A stretch of DNA of 19,154 nucleotides from JBDIBB01 sp039812685 (lineage in GTDB: Bacteria > Acidobacteriota > Vicinamibacteria > Vicinamibacterales > JAFNAJ01), in contig JBDIBB010000078.1 in assembly GCA_039812685.1 (NCBI GenBank), positions 1 through 19,154 on the forward strand. The letters are read 5' to 3'. The number at the start of each line of letters is the position of its first letter. Within the stretch, counting starts at the first letter, position 1. Under the pieces are notes generated by a model. That model had not been told where the DNA came from and did not search any database. It saw nothing but the letters and a program-made list of their open reading frames with translations. Position numbers and translations under genes: made by a program. Shown here in pieces: positions 10,831 through 17,333 of this stretch.

Positions 10831-11505
10831 GTGCGCATCCTCCTCCGCCTGCTCATCGCCGTCGGCCTGTCGGCCGCGGCCGCGCCGGACGCCGGCGCCG
10901 AGATCGTCTACCTCCAGGGTGGACGGACGCTCACGGTGGGCGGGCACCGCCTCGAAGGCGACCGGATGGTGCTCGTGCTGCGGGGCGGCGGCGAAATCGT
11001 CTGTGACGCCGCCCTGGTGGAGCGGGTGGCGCCCGACGAAGTGCCTTACGTGGAGCCGGTCCAGCAGGTGGTGCCCCTCTCGGTGGTGACGGCGCCTGCC
11101 GGGACGCCGGCGGGCGGCCGGCCCTTCGACGAGCTCATCGGACCGCTGGCGGCCCGTCACGGCGTGAGCGTCGACCTCGTGCACGCGGTGATCCAGGTGG
11201 AATCCAACTACCAGCCGATGGCGCACTCGCCCAAGGGCGCGATGGGGCTGATGCAGCTCATGCCCGCGACCGCGCGGGAATACGGCGTCGGAGACGCCTA
11301 TGCGCCCGCCGAGAACGTCGAGGCCGGCATCAGGCACCTGCGGTCGCTGCTCGAGCGGTTCGACGTCCCGCTGGCCCTTGCCGCGTACAATGCCGGCGAG
11401 GCGGCCATCCGGCGTCATGGCGGCATCCCGCCGTTCCCCGAGACGCGGGCCTACGTCGCGCGGGTCCTGGCCCGTGCCGGCCTCGGCCGCGAACCCACGC
11501 GCTGA
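10831..11505 (+). CDS. Secreted SLT-family lytic transglycosylase
   Basis: The 224-residue product has a Sec signal peptide (about 1-23, ending AGA). A small beta-rich region follows (about 24-70, EIVYLQGGRTLTVGG), then a linker and a compact SLT domain (about 98-215). Catalytic Glu124 is in VIQVESNYQP, with the typical SPKGAMGLMQLMPATA (133-148), NVEAGIRHL (162-170) and ALAAYNAGEAAI (182-193) motifs. It should cleave glycan strands in the periplasm. Enzymes of this compact type are often tied to secretion or pilus assembly, and this gene ends 166 bp before the pil/gsp operon on the same strand, which supports that role by inference. The start is a GTG at 10831 that opens directly into a signal peptide; no good Shine-Dalgarno is seen, and a TAGCCT -10-like box at 10816-10821 would give a near-leaderless message. 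Confidence 0.9.
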   Translation: MRILLRLLIAVGLSAAAAPDAGAEIVYLQGGRTLTVGGHRLEGDRMVLVLRGGGEIVCDAALVERVAPDEVPYVEPVQQVVPLSVVTAPAGTPAGGRPFDELIGPLAARHGVSVDLVHAVIQVESNYQPMAHSPKGAMGLMQLMPATAREYGVGDAYAPAENVEAGIRHLRSLLERFDVPLALAAYNAGEAAIRRHGGIPPFPETRAYVARVLARAGLGREPTR

Positions 11506-11553
11506 TTCCGGCCGGAGCGCATCACGGGGCGTCCTATCCACCGTCGGGTGTCG

Positions 11554-11581
11554 ATGACGCCGCGAGACGCTCTGGTATAAG
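11554..11581 (+). promoter_or_regulatory. Probable promoter of the pil/gsp operon
   Basis: Plus strand: ATGACG (11554-11559), 16-base spacer, TATAAG (11576-11581). A TG one base before the -10 box (TGG-TATAAG) gives an extended -10 element that can compensate for the imperfect -35. The leader to the gspF start would be about 83 bases and contains two short upstream reading frames. Confidence 0.55.
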
Positions 11582-11671
11582 ATGCCCGCCGTTGCCACGC
11601 CCACAATCCATGCCCCTGCAACCACTTGACCGGATGCGCCGTGCCCCGGCCGTCGAGGTGGCCACTCGCCG

Positions 11672-12898
11672 ATGGAGTATCGCTGCAGGGTGAGCACCCC
11701 GTCGGGTGAGGTTCGCGAGGAGCTCGTGGCGGCCGAGAGCGAGCCTCGGCTGCGCCGGGAACTCGAGGAACGGGGGCTCGTGTTGCTGGCCGCGCGACCG
11801 GCCGGCGGCATGGCCCTGCCGGGGTTTGGGGGCGGCGCCTTCCGGCTGCCGGCCAGGCGGCGTGTCGCGCCACGGGAGTTCCTCGTGTTCAACCAGGAGC
11901 TGGCCACGCTGCTCAAGGCCGGCATGCCCCTGGTCCAGTCGCTCGACATCCTGCGGCAGCGGGTGATCAACCCGGTGTTCAAGGGCGCGCTCGACGACGT
12001 ACACGAGCGGGTGCGCGCGGGTGCGGCCCTGTCGGAGGCCTTCGCCCAGCAGGGCGAGCTGTTCCCGGGGATGTACACGGCGTCGCTCATGGCGGGCGAG
12101 AAGAGCGGCGGGCTCGAGCAGGTGCTCCGGCGCTACGTGACCTACGTGAAGGTGGTATCGACGGTGCGGCGGAAGACCGTGTCGGCGATGATCTATCCGA
12201 TCATCCTGGTGGCGCTGTCGCTCGTGGTGGTCGTGCTGATCGTCGTGAGGGTCGTGCCGGCATTCGCCGACTTCTACGGTTCCTTCGATCGGCAACTGCC
12301 GTTGCTGACGCGCATCATCGTCGGCGTCTCGCGCGTGGTCACCACGTGGTGGCCGGCGATCGTGGGCGGACTGGGCTCGGCGGGCGCCGTCGCGTGGCTG
12401 TGGCTGCGGAGCCCGGGGCGGCGCGTGTGGCTGCACCGGCTGATGCTGCGGGCGCCGCTGCTGGGCCCGACGGCGCGCAAGTTCGCCACCGCGCAACTCG
12501 CCCGCACGCTGGCCACGCTGCTCGGCGGCGGCATCCCGCTGGTGAACGCGATCGCGGTGACCGGCGCGGCGGTCGGCAACCGCCACATGGCGGAGGAACT
12601 CGAGACCGTCGGCCAGCGCGTGCGCGAGGGCGAGGCGATGGCGGTCGCGATGCGGCGCCGCGGGGCGTTTCCGGACGTGGCCGTCAAGATGGTCGAGGTG
12701 GGGGAGTCGACCGGCGCCCTGCAGGAGATGCTCAACAGCCTGGCCGATTTCTACGACGAGGAGATCGAGACCTCGCTCTCCCGCTTCGTGACGGTGATCG
12801 AGCCGCTGCTGCTCGTGGTGATGGGCATCATCATCGCCGTGCTGCTGCTGGCGCTCTACCTGCCGGTGTTTCAACTGTCGTCGGTGGCCGGCTCGTAG
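11672..12898 (+). CDS. gspF: Type IV pilus/type II secretion inner-membrane platform protein (PilC/GspF)
   Basis: This 408-residue protein is the polytopic platform that couples the cytoplasmic ATPase to pseudopilus assembly. It has a short N-terminal ARCF-like segment (1-45, MEYRCRVSTPSGEVREE...), then two repeats of the T2SSF domain. The first (about 68-195) contains FNQELATLLKAGMPLVQSLDIL and MAGEKSGGLEQVL. The second (about 270-400) contains TAQLARTLATLLGGGIPLVNAI and VKMVEVGESTGALQEML. Membrane segments are visible at about 173-195, 225-245 and 376-400. Length is normal for the family. The ATG at 11672 is preceded by GAGGTGG about 9 bases upstream. It is the first gene of a collinear operon; the ATPase gene follows after 24 bp. 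Type IV pilus and type II secretion members cannot be told apart from this gene alone. Confidence 0.95.
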   Translation: MEYRCRVSTPSGEVREELVAAESEPRLRRELEERGLVLLAARPAGGMALPGFGGGAFRLPARRRVAPREFLVFNQELATLLKAGMPLVQSLDILRQRVINPVFKGALDDVHERVRAGAALSEAFAQQGELFPGMYTASLMAGEKSGGLEQVLRRYVTYVKVVSTVRRKTVSAMIYPIILVALSLVVVVLIVVRVVPAFADFYGSFDRQLPLLTRIIVGVSRVVTTWWPAIVGGLGSAGAVAWLWLRSPGRRVWLHRLMLRAPLLGPTARKFATAQLARTLATLLGGGIPLVNAIAVTGAAVGNRHMAEELETVGQRVREGEAMAVAMRRRGAFPDVAVKMVEVGESTGALQEMLNSLADFYDEEIETSLSRFVTVIEPLLLVVMGIIIAVLLLALYLPVFQLSSVAGS

Positions 12899-12922
12899 GG
12901 CCGCCGCCGGATCGGAGCCAAC

Positions 12923-14617
12923 GTGGCGACGCCGCCTTCTTCCACGAACCCGTCCCAGCCGGCGCTGCCGTCGGTGAGCCCGGCGGAGGCCGCGGCTGGC
13001 CTCTATGCGGCCGGCGCCGACCTCTCACCGCACGCGCTGGGCGAGGAGGTGGGCCACGCGCGACGACTCGCGGAACGCTACCGCCTGGAATTCGTCGAGA
13101 TGGCCGATTTCCACCTCGACAACGAGCTGTTCCGCTCGATTCCGGCCGACCTGATGCTGCGCTACGGCTTCGTGCCGCACCGGCGCGAGGGCCAGACGCT
13201 GGTGATCGTCGTGTCGGATCCGACCGACCTGCCGATGATCGACGAGCTGTCGGTGCTGCTCGGCACGCCGCTGAAGGTCACCGTCGGAGCGCCCTCGGCC
13301 ATCCAGGCGATGCTGCAGAAGAGCGAGAGCAGCCAGCGGGTGCTCGAGGAGGCGACCGAGAGCTTCACCCTGCAGATCCTGCGCGAGGACGAGTCGGGCG
13401 AGGAGAACCTCTCGGTCGAGCGTCTGACCAGCGACATCAGCCCGATCATCCGGCTGGTGGACTCGACGGTCTACACCGCCATCCAGCGGCGCGCCAGCGA
13501 CATCCACATCGAGACCCAGGACGAGGCCGTCCACGTCAAGTACCGCATCGACGGCGTGCTGCAGCCGGCCGTGCACCCGATCGACAAGCGGTTCCACGGC
13601 CCGATCATCTCGCGCATCAAGGTGATGGCCGAACTCGACATCGCCGAGAAGCGCATCCCGCAGGACGGGCGCTTCAAGCTGCGGATGCGCGGGAAGACGA
13701 TCGACTTCCGCGTCTCGATCATGCCGAGCGTGCACGGCGAGGACGCCGTCATCCGCATCCTCGACAAGGAGTCGATCAGCGAGCAGTTCACCGAGCTGCG
13801 CCTCGACATCCTCGGCTTTCCCGAGGACGAGCTGCGCCGCTTCAGGAAGTACATCCGCGAGCCGTACGGGATGGTGCTGGTGACGGGCCCCACCGGCAGC
13901 GGCAAGACCACCACGCTCTACGCGGCGCTCTCCGAGATCAAGTCGGTCGAGGACAAGATCGTCACGATCGAGGATCCGGTCGAGTACCAGCTGCGCGGCA
14001 TCACGCAGATCCCGATCAACGAGAAGAAGGGCCTGACCTTCGCCCGCGGCCTGCGATCGATCCTCCGGCACGATCCGGACAAGATCATGGTGGGCGAGAT
14101 CCGCGACGCGGAGACGGCGCAAATCGCCATCAACTCGGCGCTGACCGGCCACCTGGTCTTCACGACCGTCCACGCCAACAACGTCATCGACGTCCTCGGC
14201 CGGTTCCTGAACATGGGCGTCGAGCCGTATCAGTTCGTCTCGGCGCTCAACTGCGTGCTCGCGCAGCGGCTGGTCCGGCTGATCTGCAACCACTGCCGGC
14301 GGCCGGCGCGCGTCACCCCCGAGATGCTCGTCGAGTCCGGCCTGGATCCGGGCCTGCTGCAGTCGCACGCCTTCTACGAGGGCGCCGGCTGCCTCGAGTG
14401 CGGGGGCACGGGCTACAAGGGCCGCACGGCGATCTGCGAGCTGCTGGATCTTTCCGACCGGATCCGCGAGATGATCCTCGACCGGCGCCCGAACTCCGAG
14501 ATCAAGCGGGTGGCGCGCGAGGAAGGCATGCGCTTCCTCCGGGAGTGCGCCGTTCGCGAGGTGCTCTCCGGGCGGACGACGCTGCGCGAGATCAACAAGG
14601 TGACCTTCGTCGAGTGA
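12923..14617 (+). CDS. gspE: Type IV pilus/type II secretion assembly ATPase (PilB/GspE)
   Basis: This 564-residue hexameric ATPase powers pilin or pseudopilin polymerisation from the cytoplasm. The N-terminal T2SSE_N-like domain is at about 45-140. The catalytic part has Walker A GPTGSGKT (322-329), the Asp box VTIEDPVEY (347-355), Walker B KIMVGEIRD (387-395) and the His box GHLVFTTVHANN (409-420). The zinc-binding cysteines typical of assembly ATPases are C455/C458 (CNHC) and C490/C493 (CLEC), followed by GGTGYKGR. These separate it from PilT retraction ATPases. The first 40 residues are Pro/Ser/Ala-rich and probably disordered. The start is a GTG at 12923 with GGAG 6-9 bases upstream. The stop overlaps a GTG start of the pilM-like gene (GTGA), suggesting translational coupling. 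Confidence 0.96.
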   Translation: MATPPSSTNPSQPALPSVSPAEAAAGLYAAGADLSPHALGEEVGHARRLAERYRLEFVEMADFHLDNELFRSIPADLMLRYGFVPHRREGQTLVIVVSDPTDLPMIDELSVLLGTPLKVTVGAPSAIQAMLQKSESSQRVLEEATESFTLQILREDESGEENLSVERLTSDISPIIRLVDSTVYTAIQRRASDIHIETQDEAVHVKYRIDGVLQPAVHPIDKRFHGPIISRIKVMAELDIAEKRIPQDGRFKLRMRGKTIDFRVSIMPSVHGEDAVIRILDKESISEQFTELRLDILGFPEDELRRFRKYIREPYGMVLVTGPTGSGKTTTLYAALSEIKSVEDKIVTIEDPVEYQLRGITQIPINEKKGLTFARGLRSILRHDPDKIMVGEIRDAETAQIAINSALTGHLVFTTVHANNVIDVLGRFLNMGVEPYQFVSALNCVLAQRLVRLICNHCRRPARVTPEMLVESGLDPGLLQSHAFYEGAGCLECGGTGYKGRTAICELLDLSDRIREMILDRRPNSEIKRVAREEGMRFLRECAVREVLSGRTTLREINKVTFVE

Positions 14618-15573
14618 GCCCGATGCCGCGTGCCGCTGGTCTGTCGTCGTGGTGGAGTTCGCCACCGCCTGCCGTGGGACTGGAGTTCACGGCCGCCGGG
14701 GTGACGGCCGTCGCCGTGGCCGCCGGCTCGCCGGCCGTGGTGAACCACCACGCGAGCGCGGCGCTGCCGGCAGGCGCGCTCACGCCGGCGCTGGCGGCGC
14801 CCAACCTGGCCGACCGACCCGCCGTCGCGGCGGCGGTCCGGCAGGTGCTCGAGGCCGTTGGCCGCCCGCGGCGCGTGGCGATCGTCCTGCCGGACGTGGT
14901 GGCGCGGCTGGCGATCGTCCGGCTCGAACAGGTGCCGGCCCGCGTCGAGGAACGCGATCAGGTGCTCCGCTGGCACGTGCGCAAGGCCGCGCCCTTCGAC
15001 GTCGAGGCCGCTCAGGTGGCCATCGCGGCTGGGCGCCGCCTCGAGGACGGCGCACAGGAGTTCGTGGTGGCGCTGGCGCGGCGCGACATCCTCGAGGAAT
15101 ACGAGGGCGTGTGCGCCGCGGCGTCCGCGCACGCGGGCGTCGTGGATCTGGCCACCTCCGCGCTGATGCACGTGGCAGGCCTGGCGGCGGCACGCCAGAC
15201 CGGCGACTGGATGCTCGTCCACCTCGCCGGCGACTACGTGACCCTCACGATAGTGCGCGATCGGATGCCGATCTTCTTCCGGCACCGCGGCCTGGAGGTC
15301 GACGGCGCGCTGGCCGACACGGTGCACCAGGCGGCGATGTACTACGAGGATCGGCTCGACGGCCGCACGTTGAACGGCGTCGTGCTCGTCGATCCCGATG
15401 GCGGCGACGCGGCGCTGCGCACCGTGGACTCGACCATCGGCGGCCGCTGGCGCGCCGTGGTGGAACCGCTCGACCTGTCGCACGCCGTGCGATTGGCCGA
15501 CCGCATCGGCATCGCGCCCGATGCGGGCGCGCGGCTGGCCGGGGCGATCGGCATCGTGCTGAGGGAGGCCTGA
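14614..15573 (+). CDS. pilM: PilM/GspL-like actin-fold protein of the pilus inner-membrane complex
   Basis: Position between gspE and pilN-like genes, size (319 residues) and weak motifs identify this as the PilM counterpart, the cytoplasmic protein that binds the PilN N-terminus. The N-terminal actin-like strand pair reads AVGLEFTAAGVTAVAVAAG (20-38), where PilM normally has a D-I-G-S-S phosphate-binding motif. The second motif reads MLVHLAGDYVTLTIVRD and also lacks the usual D-I-G. VLRWHVRKAAPFDVEAAQ matches the PilM region that normally reads WEAEQYIPFD. So the fold is recognisable but the nucleotide site looks degenerate, as in GspL. It begins with GTG at 14614 (4-base overlap with gspE; AAGGTGA about 10 bases upstream); an ATG at 14623 is the alternative. 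Two bases after gspE-side coupling ends, the 3' end carries GAGGGAGG, the ribosome site for the next gene. Confidence 0.8.
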   Translation: MSPMPRAAGLSSWWSSPPPAVGLEFTAAGVTAVAVAAGSPAVVNHHASAALPAGALTPALAAPNLADRPAVAAAVRQVLEAVGRPRRVAIVLPDVVARLAIVRLEQVPARVEERDQVLRWHVRKAAPFDVEAAQVAIAAGRRLEDGAQEFVVALARRDILEEYEGVCAAASAHAGVVDLATSALMHVAGLAAARQTGDWMLVHLAGDYVTLTIVRDRMPIFFRHRGLEVDGALADTVHQAAMYYEDRLDGRTLNGVVLVDPDGGDAALRTVDSTIGGRWRAVVEPLDLSHAVRLADRIGIAPDAGARLAGAIGIVLREA

Positions 15574-15574
15574 C

Positions 15575-16195
15575 GTGTTCCGGCTGAACCTCTCGACCCG
15601 ACCCTTCTACAACGAGCGCGCGGTGCACCTCGTGCTCGCCCTGCTGGCGATCGTGATCGTCGTCGTCAGCGTGTTCAACGTTCGCGAGGTGGTCCGCCTG
15701 TCCAGCCGTCAGACGACGCTGCGCGCCGGCATCGCGGCCGACGACGCGAAGGCCGCCGACCTGCGGCAGCGCGCGGGCACGCTCCGCGCCCAGTTGCGGA
15801 CCGAGGATCTCGAGCGCGTGCTGGTGGCCGCCCACGAGGCCAACCAGCTGATCGAGCGCCGCACGTTCTCGTGGACGGAGTTGTTCAACCACCTCGAGGC
15901 CACGCTGCCCGCCGGCGTGATGCTCACGGCCGTCAGCCCGCAGGTGGATGACGACGGCATGAAGGTCGGCCTCGGGGTGCTGGGGCGCAAGGTGGAGGAC
16001 GTGGAGGACTTCATCGTGCGCCTGGAGCGGACCGGCGTGTTCTCCGAGATGCTCTCGCAATCGGAGACGCCCGAGGAATCGGGCCTGGTGCGGGTCCGGA
16101 TTCAGGGGCGCTACCATCCCGGGCAGGCGCGACAGCCCGCGCCCGGTGGGCCGGCGCCGCGGCCGCAGGCCGGCGCGGCACGGGGGCGGCGATGA
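15575..16195 (+). CDS. pilN: PilN-like fimbrial assembly protein
   Basis: The 206-residue product is a bitopic inner-membrane protein. It opens with FRLNLSTRPFYNERA, which corresponds to the conserved cytoplasmic PilN motif that docks into PilM. One membrane segment follows (about 17-36), then a coiled-coil stretch (about 38-95) and a small periplasmic alpha/beta domain (about 98-178, WTELFNHLEATLPAGVMLTAV...). The last 25 residues are a Pro/Arg/Ala-rich tail that is probably disordered and is not typical of PilN. The GTG start at 15575 lies one base after the pilM stop and has a strong GAGGGAGG six bases upstream. Its stop overlaps the next start as ATGA. Confidence 0.85.
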   Translation: MFRLNLSTRPFYNERAVHLVLALLAIVIVVVSVFNVREVVRLSSRQTTLRAGIAADDAKAADLRQRAGTLRAQLRTEDLERVLVAAHEANQLIERRTFSWTELFNHLEATLPAGVMLTAVSPQVDDDGMKVGLGVLGRKVEDVEDFIVRLERTGVFSEMLSQSETPEESGLVRVRIQGRYHPGQARQPAPGGPAPRPQAGAARGRR

Positions 16196-16761
16196 CCCTG
16201 CGGCGCGTGGTCACCGACAAACGCCCGATTCTGCTCCCGCTGCTCCTGCTGGCGGTGGCGAACCTGGGCGCCTACCTGCTGGGGGTGGCGCCGCTGCGGG
16301 TGCGCGTGGCCACCGCCGAGCAACGCGCCCAGGATGCCGCGAACGAGGTGCGGGTGGCCGCCGCGCAGTTCGAGCAGGCGCGCGCGACGGTCGAGGGGCG
16401 CAGTCGTGCCACCGAGCAGCTGCAGAGGTTCTACGACACCGTCCTGCCCCCGGGGCAGGCCGCGGCCCGCCGCCTGACCTACTTCGGCCTGGCCCGACTG
16501 GCCTCCGATGCCGGACTGCACGTGACGCGCCGGACGCAGTCGGTGGAGTACGACCGCGACAGCACGCTGGCACGCCTCGACATGTCGATGGTGCTCGAGG
16601 GGCGCTACGAGAACGTCCGTGAGTTCCTGTACGACGTGGAGACGGCCTCGGACTTCGTGGTGATCACCGACGTGGTCCTCACTCGTGGGCAGGAAGAGAG
16701 CGAGGCGCTCGTGCTGACGCTCGGCCTCTCCACCTACTTCCATGCCGGCCGTGACCGCTGA
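16192..16761 (+). CDS. pilO: PilO-like pilus/type II secretion alignment protein
   Basis: This 189-residue protein follows the PilN-like gene with an ATGA overlap. A short basic N-terminus precedes a membrane segment (about 13-33, ILLPLLLLAVANLGAYLLGV), then a coiled coil (about 36-80) and a ferredoxin-like periplasmic domain (about 90-185) with the typical GRYENVREFLYDVETASDFVVI stretch of PilO. The expected role is heterodimerisation with PilN to align the ATPase-platform complex with the secretin. The C-terminus overlaps the next gene by 20 bases. Confidence 0.85.
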   Translation: MTLRRVVTDKRPILLPLLLLAVANLGAYLLGVAPLRVRVATAEQRAQDAANEVRVAAAQFEQARATVEGRSRATEQLQRFYDTVLPPGQAAARRLTYFGLARLASDAGLHVTRRTQSVEYDRDSTLARLDMSMVLEGRYENVREFLYDVETASDFVVITDVVLTRGQEESEALVLTLGLSTYFHAGRDR

Positions 16762-17323
16762 AACCCGATCCCGCGCCATTGCGCTGGGCGTGCTGCTGGT
16801 GATCCTGGCGGTTGTGGCGGCGTGGCAGTTCTGGCCGGCGCCTACTGGCGCGGCCGCGACACCCGTCGCCCGGCCGGTTGCCGGCACGAAGCCCGCCCCG
16901 GCGGCACCACCCGATCCTCACGCGCTCGAAGTGCACCTGGACGCGCTCCAGGCCGTCAGGACGAGACCCGAACCAGCCGGGCGCGATCCGTTCGCGTTCC
17001 GGCCGCCGCCGCCGCCCCCTCCGCCGCCTCCCGTGCCGGGTCGGCCGGGCGGCCGGGACCACGATGCCGGGCTGACGGGTCCATCCGAACCGTCGCCACC
17101 TCCGCCGCCGCCGCCGATCACGCTGAAGTTCATCGGCCTCATCGTCGAAGGCCCCAAGGCCGGGAAGATCGCCGTGCTCAGCGACGGGCGATTCGTCTTC
17201 CACGGACGCGAGGGAGATATCATCGAGGGCCGATATCGTGTGGTACGGATCGGTGACGAATCGGTGCAGATGGAGCATGTCGACGGCCGCGGCCGTCAGA
17301 CCATCCGGCTTTCCGGGTCGTAG
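16742..17323 (+). CDS. PilP/GspC-like inner-membrane to secretin connector with polyproline linkers
   Basis: This 193-residue protein has one membrane segment (about 12-31) and no lipobox, giving GspC-like topology rather than the lipoprotein form of PilP. A Pro/Ala-rich stretch leads to a GRDPFAF motif (80-86), seen in PilP as a DPF motif before the folded domain. Two uninterrupted proline runs (ten residues at 88-97, seven at 119-125) flank a Gly-rich patch. The C-terminal domain (about 126-190, ITLKFIGLIVEG...FVFHGREGDIIEGRYRVVRI) fits the small beta domain of PilP and the HR domain of GspC, which bind the secretin N0 domain. It overlaps the PilO-like gene by 20 bases and is followed by the secretin 10 bp later. 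The assignment rests on position, topology and a weak domain match. Confidence 0.75.
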   Translation: MPAVTAETRSRAIALGVLLVILAVVAAWQFWPAPTGAAATPVARPVAGTKPAPAAPPDPHALEVHLDALQAVRTRPEPAGRDPFAFRPPPPPPPPPPVPGRPGGRDHDAGLTGPSEPSPPPPPPPITLKFIGLIVEGPKAGKIAVLSDGRFVFHGREGDIIEGRYRVVRIGDESVQMEHVDGRGRQTIRLSGS

Positions 17324-17333
17324 CGGCGTCCTT

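Noticed and set aside
12346..14613. Upstream part of a 1075-codon plus-strand frame that continues into the pilM-like gene
   Set aside because: It lies over gspF and gspE in another frame and has low-complexity Arg/Gly/Ala composition; only the part from 14614 on is the real gene.
13025..14665. 546-codon minus-strand frame opposite gspE
   Set aside because: Antisense shadow; gspE has every catalytic motif in the plus frame.
16999..17034. CCG/CCC-rich run as a possible DNA repeat or regulatory element
   Set aside because: It is in frame as a polyproline stretch of the PilP/GspC-like protein and needs no further explanation at DNA level.
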